Below, piece by piece: positions 1-6,138 of a stretch of 12,348 nt of DNA. Numbering within the stretch: the first letter of the stretch is position 1; the number at the start of each line of letters is the position of its first letter. A program made the translations under genes and the position numbers. This DNA is from an uncultured Clostridia bacterium (GTDB lineage Bacteria > Bacillota > Clostridia > Christensenellales > UBA1242): positions 1 to 12,348 of the forward strand of contig CALATF010000045.1 in assembly GCA_937891595.1 (NCBI GenBank). Direction: 5' to 3'. The notes under the pieces were generated by a model. The model searched no databases and had not been told where the DNA came from. It saw nothing but the letters and a program-made list of their open reading frames with translations.

Positions 1-273
1 AAACCAAGGCCATTGAAGCCAGGTGCGTTTAAATTTGCAATAAGTAATAATGTTCCGGTTATACCATTTTTTATAACAATGGAAGATAGTGACGTTTTAG
101 ATGCAGATGGATTTTTTGTACAAGAATATACTATTAATATTTTGCCACCTATTTATGCTGATAAAAACAAAACTAAAAATGAAAATATAGAATTTATGAT
201 GAATGAAAATTTTAAAGTTTGGAAAGAGACTTATGAAGATTTTTATAAAACTGAACTAACTTATGATTGTTAA
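1..273 (+). CDS. PlsC-type 1-acyl-glycerol-3-phosphate acyltransferase, C-terminal part (5' end outside window)
   Basis: The reading frame is open from base 1 and ends at TAA 271-273, giving the last 90 residues of a longer protein. The segment KPGAFKFAISNNVPVIPFFIT followed by an acidic stretch matches the third and fourth conserved blocks of the PlsC family: the substrate-binding G-A-F-x-x-A motif and the VPVIPxFI strand. Enzymes of this family transfer an acyl group to lysophosphatidic acid or a related lipid at the membrane. The catalytic HX4D block should lie upstream and cannot be checked. An in-frame TTG at 13 is not a real start, because homology to the family already begins before it. 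The next gene, 81 bp downstream on the same strand, also resembles an acyltransferase, which suggests a lipid or glycolipid acylation neighbourhood. The exact substrate is unknown. Confidence 0.8.
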   Translation, partial: KPRPLKPGAFKFAISNNVPVIPFFITMEDSDVLDADGFFVQEYTINILPPIYADKNKTKNENIEFMMNENFKVWKETYEDFYKTELTYDC

Positions 274-296
274 CATTAAGTTTACAAAAGTTTAAA

Positions 297-325
297 TTGC
301 TTTATTTTTAAAAGTATATTATTAT
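297..325 (+). promoter_or_regulatory. Putative promoter of the CrtO-like gene, flanked by an inverted repeat
   Basis: TTGCTT (297-302), a 17-bp spacer and TATTAT (320-325) resemble a housekeeping sigma promoter, placing the start near 332, about 23 nt before the ATG. An exact 8-bp inverted repeat, TGCTTTAT (298-305) and ATAAAGCA (326-333), brackets the -10 box and could be an operator. The region is AT-rich, so chance matches are likely. Confidence 0.4.
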
Positions 326-354
326 ATAAAGCATTAAAGAGAGAGAATTTACTT

Positions 355-990
355 ATGATTTTGTATTTAAGCATTATGATTTTTGGAATATTATTAATTT
401 CCGGTCTTAATATTTTGCTGGGAGTTTACAATTTTAATTACAGCGGGCTTTGGGTTATAAGTGCTACCACTTTAGGTGTTATAATTGAATTTTGTATTGT
501 TGGTATAGCAGCAGGCGTTGTTCATTCATTTCCTAATAATAAATTCACTTTAGACAAAAAGTTTTTTAATGTTTCGAAAGAGGAACGTAAGTTTTATGAT
601 AAGTTAAACATTAAATCTTGGAAAGATAAGGTTTGGGAATTAGGTGCATTAGGAGGCTTTAGAAAGAACAAGATTAATGACCCTAATAATCCTAAATATA
701 TAGAACTTTTTATTATAGAGTCAAATAAAGGCATTATAGGGCATATAGCAGGAATAATAGTCGGTTTTTTAATAATGTTATTTCCATTGCCAAAATATTT
801 TTTAAGAATAGGTTTGCCTATTGCGTTAATTAATTTATTTTTACATTTATTACCTATAATGGTACTCAGGTATAATATTCCAAGACTTTCAATAGCATAT
901 CAAAGAGCTTTAAAAACATATAAAACACAAAAAGACATCTTTATTAAAAAAGAACAATCAGAAGCTAGAGAAGAAGCAAAAGAAAATTAA
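355..990 (+). CDS. CrtO-like membrane acyltransferase family protein
   Basis: The protein has 211 residues with about four hydrophobic segments, near residues 2-27, 33-58, 126-145 and 150-170, so it is integral to the membrane. The middle and end resemble the staphylococcal glycosyl-4,4'-diaponeurosporenoate acyltransferase CrtO. Shared landmarks are a Y-x-x-(L/V)-x-I-x-x-WK-x-K block (Y81 to K92), an E-x-x-x-x-x-x-x-H segment (E122 to H130), and a terminal RYNIPRL (172-178) where CrtO has RYNRPRL. CrtO acylates the glucose of staphyloxanthin. No carotenoid genes are visible here, so the substrate is more likely another glycolipid or sugar; that is inference. A purine-rich AGAGAGAG stretch precedes the ATG by several bases. 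The preceding gene encodes a PlsC acyltransferase and hisS follows after 40 bp, so the three may be co-transcribed. The C-terminal 30 residues are charged and probably cytoplasmic. Confidence 0.65.
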   Translation: MILYLSIMIFGILLISGLNILLGVYNFNYSGLWVISATTLGVIIEFCIVGIAAGVVHSFPNNKFTLDKKFFNVSKEERKFYDKLNIKSWKDKVWELGALGGFRKNKINDPNNPKYIELFIIESNKGIIGHIAGIIVGFLIMLFPLPKYFLRIGLPIALINLFLHLLPIMVLRYNIPRLSIAYQRALKTYKTQKDIFIKKEQSEAREEAKEN

Positions 991-1030
991 ACTTAATTTT
1001 TAAATAATTAAATCTAAAAGGATAAAAATA

Positions 1031-2272
1031 ATGAAAACTACACCAGTTAAGGGAACTAACGATTATTTGCCAAAACAAGCTGAACTAAGAGATTATATGC
1101 AAGCTAAAATTCTAGAAACATACAAAAGTCAAGGCTTTACAAGAATTTATACTCCTATTTTAGAAGATATTGAAAACTTAGAAAAAAGTGACGGAGGGGA
1201 TAACTTAAACCTTATTTATAAAATATTAAAAAGAGGTGAAAAGTTTGCTTCGTCTATAAACAATGGAGAATATAATAATTTAGCAGATTTAGGTCTAAGG
1301 TATGATTTGACCTTGCCTTTAACAAGGTTTTATTCTAATAATAAGGCAAATTTACCAACAGTGTTTAAGTGTATTCAAATTGATAGAGTTTACCGTGCAG
1401 AAAGACCTCAAAAGGGTAGAGATAGAGAGTTTGTTCAGTGTGATATTGATATTCTTGGGTCACAAAATCCAAATTGTGAAGTTGAACTTATTGATACAAC
1501 TGCTTCAGCTTTGCTTAATCTTGGGCTTAGAAACTTTAAAATTAGAATTAATGATAGAAGAATATTAAAACAACTTCTTGTATCTTGTGGCTTTTTAACT
1601 GAACAATTAGATTCTGTTTGTATTACTTTTGACAAGTTGGATAAAATAGGTTTAGAAGGTATAAAACAAGAACTAACTGAAAAAGAATTTAATGCTAATG
1701 CTATTGAAAAACTTTGTGCTTTCATTTCATCTTTACCTGTTAATGTTGAAAAATTAACTGATATATGTGGTGATATGTCAGAAATAGAACAATTAAAATA
1801 TATTATAAACAGTGTTAAAAAACTAGCTCAAGATAAATATGAAATAGAATTTGACATTTCTCTTGTTCGTGGTCAAGGTTATTACACGGGTGCTGTTTTT
1901 GAAATAGAAAGTAAAGATTTTTCGTGCTCTATAGGCGGTGGTGGAAGATATGATAACTTAGTTGGTAAATTCACGGGATCTTCTGTTCCTGCCGTAGGTT
2001 TTTCAATAGGATTTGAAAGAATATTTTCTATTTTAAAAGAAAAAGAAAATGTAATTGAAGATGGTAAAACAAAATTAGCAATTTTATATAATGAATCTAA
2101 TTTTATAAAAGCAATGAATTATGGAAAAACATTAAAAGACAAATTTTATGTTACTCTACTTGAAATGCCAAATAAGTTGGGTAAAGCATTAAATAGACTT
2201 GCTGAACAAGGCTTTACTAGCTATTGTGTTTTTGAACAGGGAGAGGAAATTAAAGAATTAAAACAATTTTAA
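1031..2272 (+). CDS. hisS: Histidyl-tRNA synthetase (class II), RYDLT-type, short anticodon domain
   Basis: This enzyme charges tRNA-His with histidine in the cytoplasm. Its 413 residues are close to the usual 420 or so. Motif 1 begins at KGTNDYLP (7-14). RYDLT (90-94) is followed by motif 2 (F112 to D138, including VYRAERPQKGR). The histidine-binding block is LVRGQGYYTG (278-287, catalytic Arg280), then CSIGGGGRYDNL (299-310) and motif 3, VPAVGFSIGFERI (319-331, Arg330). RYDLT and QCDIDILG resemble archaeal, eukaryotic and a subset of bacterial HisRS; typical bacterial enzymes read LRPEGT and FHQ. The anticodon-binding domain (about 345-413) is roughly 70 residues, shorter than usual, and lacks the familiar final strand. 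AAAGGA ends 8 nt before the ATG. The gene lies 40 bp after the CrtO-like gene and ends before a bidirectional terminator. Confidence 0.92.
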   Translation: MKTTPVKGTNDYLPKQAELRDYMQAKILETYKSQGFTRIYTPILEDIENLEKSDGGDNLNLIYKILKRGEKFASSINNGEYNNLADLGLRYDLTLPLTRFYSNNKANLPTVFKCIQIDRVYRAERPQKGRDREFVQCDIDILGSQNPNCEVELIDTTASALLNLGLRNFKIRINDRRILKQLLVSCGFLTEQLDSVCITFDKLDKIGLEGIKQELTEKEFNANAIEKLCAFISSLPVNVEKLTDICGDMSEIEQLKYIINSVKKLAQDKYEIEFDISLVRGQGYYTGAVFEIESKDFSCSIGGGGRYDNLVGKFTGSSVPAVGFSIGFERIFSILKEKENVIEDGKTKLAILYNESNFIKAMNYGKTLKDKFYVTLLEMPNKLGKALNRLAEQGFTSYCVFEQGEEIKELKQF

Positions 2273-2330
2273 ACTTTTGATTAAAAATTGTTTTAAAATA
2301 TATAAATTAAAATAACTTTTTATTAGTTAA

Positions 2331-2366
2331 AAAAAGAGATTAAGAATTTTACTTAATCTCTTTTTT
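2331..2366. terminator. Bidirectional Rho-independent terminator between hisS and the feo operon
   Basis: A perfect 14-bp stem (2331-2344 with 2352-2365) closes a 7-nt loop. It is T-rich at its 3' end on the + strand. On the - strand the A-run at 2329-2335 becomes a T-run. It therefore suits both the hisS transcript and the convergent feo transcript, whose last gene ends at 2378. Confidence 0.88.
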
Positions 2367-2377
2367 ATTTACTTTTT

Positions 2378-2575
2378 TTAATCTGATTGTTTTTTTACCT
2401 GGCTATTTAAATTTTCCTCTTTGTTTTTATGATTGCAATTTGTTACTTTGCAGTTTTTTGAATAAGGGCATTTTGAACAGCCAGTATCATTTTTGTGATT
2501 TTTAATATTAAAAAAGATAATTAATCCAACAATAATAGCAACAATCAAAACTATTAAAAAATCAATCCAGTTCAT
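2378..2575 (-). CDS. FeoB-associated Cys-rich membrane protein
   Basis: This 65-residue protein has a single membrane helix (about residues 5-23) followed by a short tail with four cysteines at 33, 36, 42 and 47 (C-x2-C-x5-C-x4-C), then a hydrophilic Lys/Asn-rich end. Size, layout and position directly after feoB match the FeoB-associated Cys-rich membrane protein family found in many Bacillota. The family's role is not settled; metal binding or support of FeoB at the membrane is the usual suggestion. AAGGGG lies 6 nt before the ATG, and the gap from the feoB stop is 12 nt, so it is translated from the same mRNA. The stop lies just before the shared terminator, making it the last gene of the operon. 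Confidence 0.85.
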   Translation of the reverse strand: MNWIDFLIVLIVAIIVGLIIFFNIKNHKNDTGCSKCPYSKNCKVTNCNHKNKEENLNSQVKKQSD

Positions 2576-2587
2576 ATTTTTCCCCTT

Positions 2588-4573
2588 TTATAAAAGTAAT
2601 ATCAAATTTCCTATACAATATATTAGTGTTGAAAGCACCCATGCTAAACCTATTTGAAAGGCTATGGCAATAAGTGTTTTCTTTGTGCTACCAAATTCTT
2701 TGTGCATAGCTCCTATTGCACCAAAACAAGGTGCGGAGAATAAATTAAATACCATAAAAGCGTAAGCGGATAAAGGTGTTAAAAAGTTAAATATGCCAGT
2801 GGAACTAAAAATTAATGCTCCTTCAGTTGCTCCTTCTGCTAGCCCTGCTATTACAGCCATACTAGAAATTACTTGTTCCTTTGCTACCAAACCTTGTATT
2901 GCACTAACAGTTATTGCCCAACTATAGTTTCCAACAATAGGGTAGAAGAACCATGCAAAACAGTTACCAAGGCTAGCAAGAATACTATTTTCAACATCTA
3001 CACCATAGTTAAAACTCCAGTCAAAAGAAACTGTAAACCAAATAATAATAGAACATAATAAAATTATTGTTCCAGCTCTTTTTATAAATGACCAAGATTT
3101 GTCCCAAACATCTTTGGCTATGTAAGAAAAATTAGGTAATTTATACTCAGGTAATTCGCTGATAAAAGTATTACTTTTGCCTTTAAAGAAAAACTTTCTT
3201 AGTAACCAAGCAGATAAAATAATTAAAACTATAGACAATAGGTAAAGTGAAACAGTAACAAGCCATGAATTAATAAAAAAGTAGTTTGCAAATAAAGCTA
3301 TAATGGGTAATTTTGCAGAACAAGGAATAAAAGGTGTTAACATTATAGTCGCTTGCTTTTCATTTTCATCTTCAATAGTTCTTGTTGTCATAATAGCAGG
3401 AACAGAACATCCTGAGCCAACAATAAAAGGAACTAAAGATTTTCCACTTAATCCAAATTTTCTAAAAATTTTATCAAAGAAAAAGGAAATTCTACTCATA
3501 TATCCAGTTGTTTCAAGTAGCGCAATGCATATAAACAAAATAATAAGTTGAGGTACAAAGTTTATTACAGCGCCCATTCCAGCGATAATTCCGTCACAAA
3601 CAAGGCTTACTGCCCAGTCGCTAGCGCCTATTGAAGTTAACCATATTGATATCTTATCGCTTAAAAATGTAAAAAGACTATCAACTAATTCAACTGTATA
3701 AGAGCCTACAAGCCCAACAGATAGAAAATATATAAGCCCCATAATTGCTACAAAAATAGGAATAGCAAGCCATTTATTTAAAAAAACCTTATCAAGCTTG
3801 TCCGTTATGGTTTGTGTTTTTTTATTTTTTTGAGTGACGCATTTTTCTTTTGCTTTAACTATAAAATTATATCTTTGATTAGCTATTATTTCTTCAGTAT
3901 CACTATCATATTTTTCTTCTATAATTTTTATTTCTTTATTAAGTAGAGAAGTGTCTATTTGTATGTTTGTTTTTTCATCTCGTTCTAATAATTTTACCGA
4001 AATAAAGCGTTTATTTTTGCAATTTAAGTTATTTGATATTAAGTCTAAAGATTTCTCAATTTCTTTTTCGTAAATTTTAGTTTGAGTTTTTACAAATTTA
4101 TTTTCTTTAATAATGTCGACTAACTGATTAATTCCAGATTTTTTTAAAGCAGAAATTCTAACAACAGGTAAGCCTAGTTCTTTAGATAAAATACTTTCGT
4201 TAATTGTTAATCCTTTCTTTTCTAATAAATCACACATGTTTAAAGCTAATACTATTTTTGTGTCAAGTTCCATTAGCTGTGTAGTTAGATATAAACTTCT
4301 TTCAATGCTAGTAGCATCTACTATGTTTATAATTAAATCTGGAGTTTCATTAAGTAAAAAATTTCTTGATATTTCTTCTTCGTTAGTATAAGGAGATAAT
4401 GAATAAATTCCAGGTAAATCAATAATTTCAAATTCATTATTGCCTTTTAAAAAGCCAGATTTTTTTTCAACCGTAACGCCCGGCCAGTTGCCTATTTTTT
4501 GATTTGAGCCAGTTAAAGAATTGAATAGAGTAGTTTTTCCGCTATTTTGGTTACCTATCAGTGCTATTTTCAT
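2588..4573 (-). CDS. feoB: Ferrous iron transport protein B
   Basis: FeoB is the membrane channel or permease for Fe(II), with a cytoplasmic GTPase domain. The 661 residues match the compact form seen in Bacillota. The G domain is complete: G1 GNQNSGKTT (7-15), G2 Thr34 in the WPGVTVE context, G3 DLPG (52-55), G4 NMCD (112-115) and G5 SAL (141-143). A helical insert reaches to about residue 260, and membrane helices start near residue 265. Both gate halves are recognisable, with conserved cysteines Cys389 (GCSVPAIMTTRT), Cys418 (PCSAKLP) and Cys616 (APCFGAI). The ATG overlaps the feoA TGA stop (ATGA at 4573-4570), so translation is coupled. A Cys-rich partner protein follows after 12 nt. No frameshift or missing motif was seen. 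Confidence 0.97.
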   Translation of the reverse strand: MKIALIGNQNSGKTTLFNSLTGSNQKIGNWPGVTVEKKSGFLKGNNEFEIIDLPGIYSLSPYTNEEEISRNFLLNETPDLIINIVDATSIERSLYLTTQLMELDTKIVLALNMCDLLEKKGLTINESILSKELGLPVVRISALKKSGINQLVDIIKENKFVKTQTKIYEKEIEKSLDLISNNLNCKNKRFISVKLLERDEKTNIQIDTSLLNKEIKIIEEKYDSDTEEIIANQRYNFIVKAKEKCVTQKNKKTQTITDKLDKVFLNKWLAIPIFVAIMGLIYFLSVGLVGSYTVELVDSLFTFLSDKISIWLTSIGASDWAVSLVCDGIIAGMGAVINFVPQLIILFICIALLETTGYMSRISFFFDKIFRKFGLSGKSLVPFIVGSGCSVPAIMTTRTIEDENEKQATIMLTPFIPCSAKLPIIALFANYFFINSWLVTVSLYLLSIVLIILSAWLLRKFFFKGKSNTFISELPEYKLPNFSYIAKDVWDKSWSFIKRAGTIILLCSIIIWFTVSFDWSFNYGVDVENSILASLGNCFAWFFYPIVGNYSWAITVSAIQGLVAKEQVISSMAVIAGLAEGATEGALIFSSTGIFNFLTPLSAYAFMVFNLFSAPCFGAIGAMHKEFGSTKKTLIAIAFQIGLAWVLSTLIYCIGNLILLL

Positions 4574-4830
4574 TCTATCACCTCTACATCAATTTGTTTC
4601 ATATCGTCAAGCCTTAAACAAAGCTCGTATCCGCGCAATTCTATGTCTACAGGGTCTCCAAGCGGGGCAATTTTTTTTATTGTTATAATAACGTTTTTCG
4701 TTATGCCCATGTCAAGCAATCTTCTTCTTAAAGCTTTGTTATTATTATGTAATGCTAAAACTTTAGCTTTTTGACCTATTACAAGGTCAGATAAATGCCC
4801 AGATTGATTAATAGATAACTTATTTATCAT
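4570..4830 (-). CDS. feoA: Ferrous iron transport protein A
   Basis: FeoA is a small cytoplasmic SH3-like protein that supports FeoB. The segment LRRRLLDMGITKN, then the PLGDPVDIELRGYELCLR block and a basic-to-acidic end, is typical of the family. At 86 residues the length is close to the usual 75-85. The open frame extends further upstream to 4887, but the ATG at 4830 is chosen: AAAGAGG lies about 5 nt before it, the family homology starts there, and the upstream extension would overlap the predicted promoter. The stop codon TGA overlaps the feoB start. It is the first gene of the feo operon. Confidence 0.93.
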   Translation of the reverse strand: MINKLSINQSGHLSDLVIGQKAKVLALHNNNKALRRRLLDMGITKNVIITIKKIAPLGDPVDIELRGYELCLRLDDMKQIDVEVIE

Positions 4831-4846
4831 ATAAACCTCTTTAAAA

Positions 4847-4862
4847 GTGAAATATTTTTCAC
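4847..4862. promoter_or_regulatory. Putative operator of the feo operon (GTGAAA-N4-TTTCAC)
   Basis: A perfect 6+6 bp inverted repeat with a 4-bp centre lies between the predicted feo start point (about 4863) and the feoA ribosome binding site. That is a position where a bound repressor would block transcription. It does not obviously match the classical Fur or DtxR boxes. The divergent TetR-family protein or an iron-responsive repressor are the candidate binders (inference). Confidence 0.45.
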
Positions 4863-4869
4863 ATTTTAG

Positions 4870-4898
4870 AATATACCAAATTGTCATACAAAAATCAA
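4870..4898 (-). promoter_or_regulatory. Promoter of the feoAB operon
   Basis: Read on the - strand: -35 TTGATT (4898-4893), a 17-bp spacer and -10 TATATT (4875-4870) preceded by TGG, an extended -10 element. The expected start is near 4863, leaving a leader of about 33 nt before feoA. Confidence 0.65.
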
Positions 4899-4922
4899 CA
4901 TATTTTTTTAAATTTCTTTTAT

Positions 4923-4951
4923 TTGACTAATTGTTTTTTAAGATATAAACT
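4923..4951 (+). promoter_or_regulatory. Putative promoter of the TetR-family gene
   Basis: TTGACT (4923-4928), a 17-bp spacer and TAAACT (4946-4951). A second -10-like box, TATACT, lies at 4960-4965 without a good -35. The feo promoter is only about 25 bp away on the other strand, so a regulator bound here could affect both. Confidence 0.5.
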
Positions 4952-4993
4952 AAATGTTGTATACTTTATAGGTAGGAGATAAATATTAAAAAT

Positions 4994-5590
4994 ATGCAAA
5001 AATCAATAAGACAACCTATTCAACAAAGGTCTATTGAAACAAAACGCAAAATAATACAAGCGGGGAGTATGCTGTTTGCACAAAAAGGTTTTTTTAAAAC
5101 AAATACTGCTCAGATTGCAAAAAAAGCAGGTGTTTCAACTGGAATTGTATATGGTTATTTTCAAGATAAGAAAGATATTTTAAAAGATGTTTTAAATGAA
5201 TATGTTCAAAATGTTTATCAACCTATTTTTGAATTACTTGATAATTTAGGCGAAAAACAAAGCGTAGAAAAATTAGTAGTGGATATTTTAGATTTAGCAG
5301 AAATTTTACATAAGAAATATTATAGCATTCACAGAGAGTTAAATTCTGTAGCTCAGTCAGATGAAGAAATAAATAGCACCTTTGTTAAAATGCAAGATGA
5401 TATTACTATAAGTTTTACTCAAAAATTAAAAAATCTTGAATACAAAAATATTACAAATGAAAATATACACTTAGCTATGAACTTAATAGAAAGTTATGTT
5501 CATGAAGCAGTATATGATAATCATTCTTACATTGATTATTCAAAACTTAAAACAAGTGTTATATTTTTAATTAAGTCTTTATTTGTATAA
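4994..5590 (+). CDS. TetR/AcrR-family transcriptional regulator
   Basis: The protein has 198 residues, the normal TetR length. The N-terminal DNA-binding domain spans about residues 14-63: the block ETKRKIIQAGSMLFAQKGF is followed by a helix-turn-helix, AQIAKKAGVSTGIVYGYFQDK (39-59), with the family-typical Y-x-Y-F. The rest (about 65-198) is the divergent helical ligand-binding and dimer domain, so the ligand cannot be told. It is divergent from feoA and 163 bp away, and rpiB follows after 42 bp with no terminator between, so the two may be co-transcribed. The AGGAG (4974-4978) is 15 nt from the ATG, longer than usual; an in-frame ATT at 4985 would be 6 nt away. The ATG is kept because it is the only conventional start. 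Target genes may include itself and feo (inference). Confidence 0.9.
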   Translation: MQKSIRQPIQQRSIETKRKIIQAGSMLFAQKGFFKTNTAQIAKKAGVSTGIVYGYFQDKKDILKDVLNEYVQNVYQPIFELLDNLGEKQSVEKLVVDILDLAEILHKKYYSIHRELNSVAQSDEEINSTFVKMQDDITISFTQKLKNLEYKNITNENIHLAMNLIESYVHEAVYDNHSYIDYSKLKTSVIFLIKSLFV

Positions 5591-5632
5591 AATATAAGTA
5601 AATATTTAAAATTATATACAGGAGAATTGTTT

Positions 5633-6064
5633 ATGATTATTTTAGGTTGTGACCATGGTGGTTTTGAATTAAAGGAAAAAATAAAAGAATATTTTAATGT
5701 TAAAGGTTATAGATATTTAGACGTAGGTGCTTATAAATTAGATGAACAAGATAACTTCCCAGATTATATAAACAAAATTATGCAAAAGTTTAATGATGAT
5801 AAAAACAGCAAGATAATTGCTTTGTGCGGTTCTGGCATAGGTGTAAATATTGCTCTTAATAAAAACAAAGGTGTTTTTAGTGCTGTGGGTCATAGCGTTG
5901 AAGAAGTTGAACTTGCTAGAAAACATAATAATATTAATGCTTTGACTTTTGGGGGTAGAGTAACCTCTTTAGAATTAGCAATTAACATGATAGAAACTTT
6001 TTTAAACACCGATTTTATAGGCGGTAAATACCAAATGCGTATGACAAGCATAGATTTAAAATAA
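5633..6064 (+). CDS. rpiB: Ribose-5-phosphate isomerase B (RpiB/LacAB family)
   Basis: RpiB interconverts ribose 5-phosphate and ribulose 5-phosphate in the pentose phosphate pathway (cytoplasm). The 143 residues are typical of the family. Visible motifs: GCDHGGFELK with Asp7 and His8, the catalytic CGSGIG (Cys65, 65-70), RKHNNINALTFGGR (96-109, with His98, Asn99 and Arg109) and a C-terminal GGKYQMR. The ATG at 5633 is chosen over an in-frame TTG at 5627, because AGGAG ends 8 nt before it and family homology starts at MIILGCD. One deviation: the usual G-(I/V)-R-A segment after the Cys loop reads GVFSA (80-84), so the customary Arg is Phe82. LacA/LacB sugar-phosphate isomerases are close relatives, but a single copy next to no lac genes favours RpiB. 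A terminator follows. Confidence 0.9.
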   Translation: MIILGCDHGGFELKEKIKEYFNVKGYRYLDVGAYKLDEQDNFPDYINKIMQKFNDDKNSKIIALCGSGIGVNIALNKNKGVFSAVGHSVEEVELARKHNNINALTFGGRVTSLELAINMIETFLNTDFIGGKYQMRMTSIDLK

Positions 6065-6070
6065 ATTTTT

Positions 6071-6106
6071 AAAGGATTAGATATTTTTTCTAATCTTTTT
6101 TTGTTT
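6071..6106 (+). terminator. Rho-independent terminator after rpiB
   Basis: A 10-bp stem with one G-T wobble (6071-6080 with 6090-6099), a 9-nt loop and a run of T to 6102, starting 7 bp after the rpiB stop. It separates tetR-rpiB from the lipoprotein gene. Confidence 0.8.
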
Positions 6107-6138
6107 TATTTTTTAATAAGGCAACATATTTATAAAAT

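Noticed and set aside
1435..1725. 96-codon open frame on the - strand inside hisS
   Set aside because: hisS motifs are continuous through this stretch; the antisense frame has no support.
2259..2295. 12-bp inverted repeat spanning the end of hisS (TAAAACAATTTT / AAAATTGTTTTA)
   Set aside because: The loop is 13 nt, the stem is nearly all A/T, and no T-run follows. The much better terminator at 2331-2366 explains termination.
2873..3551. Open frames on the + strand inside feoB (2873-3058, 3303-3551)
   Set aside because: They are antisense to a complete feoB with intact motifs, and show no ribosome binding site or recognisable product.
4547..4774. 75-codon open frame on the + strand across feoA/feoB
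   Set aside because: It is a shadow of two well-supported genes on the opposite strand.
4831..4887. N-terminal extension of FeoA
   Set aside because: It would overlap the predicted promoter and operator, lacks family similarity, and the ATG at 4830 has a good AAAGAGG site.
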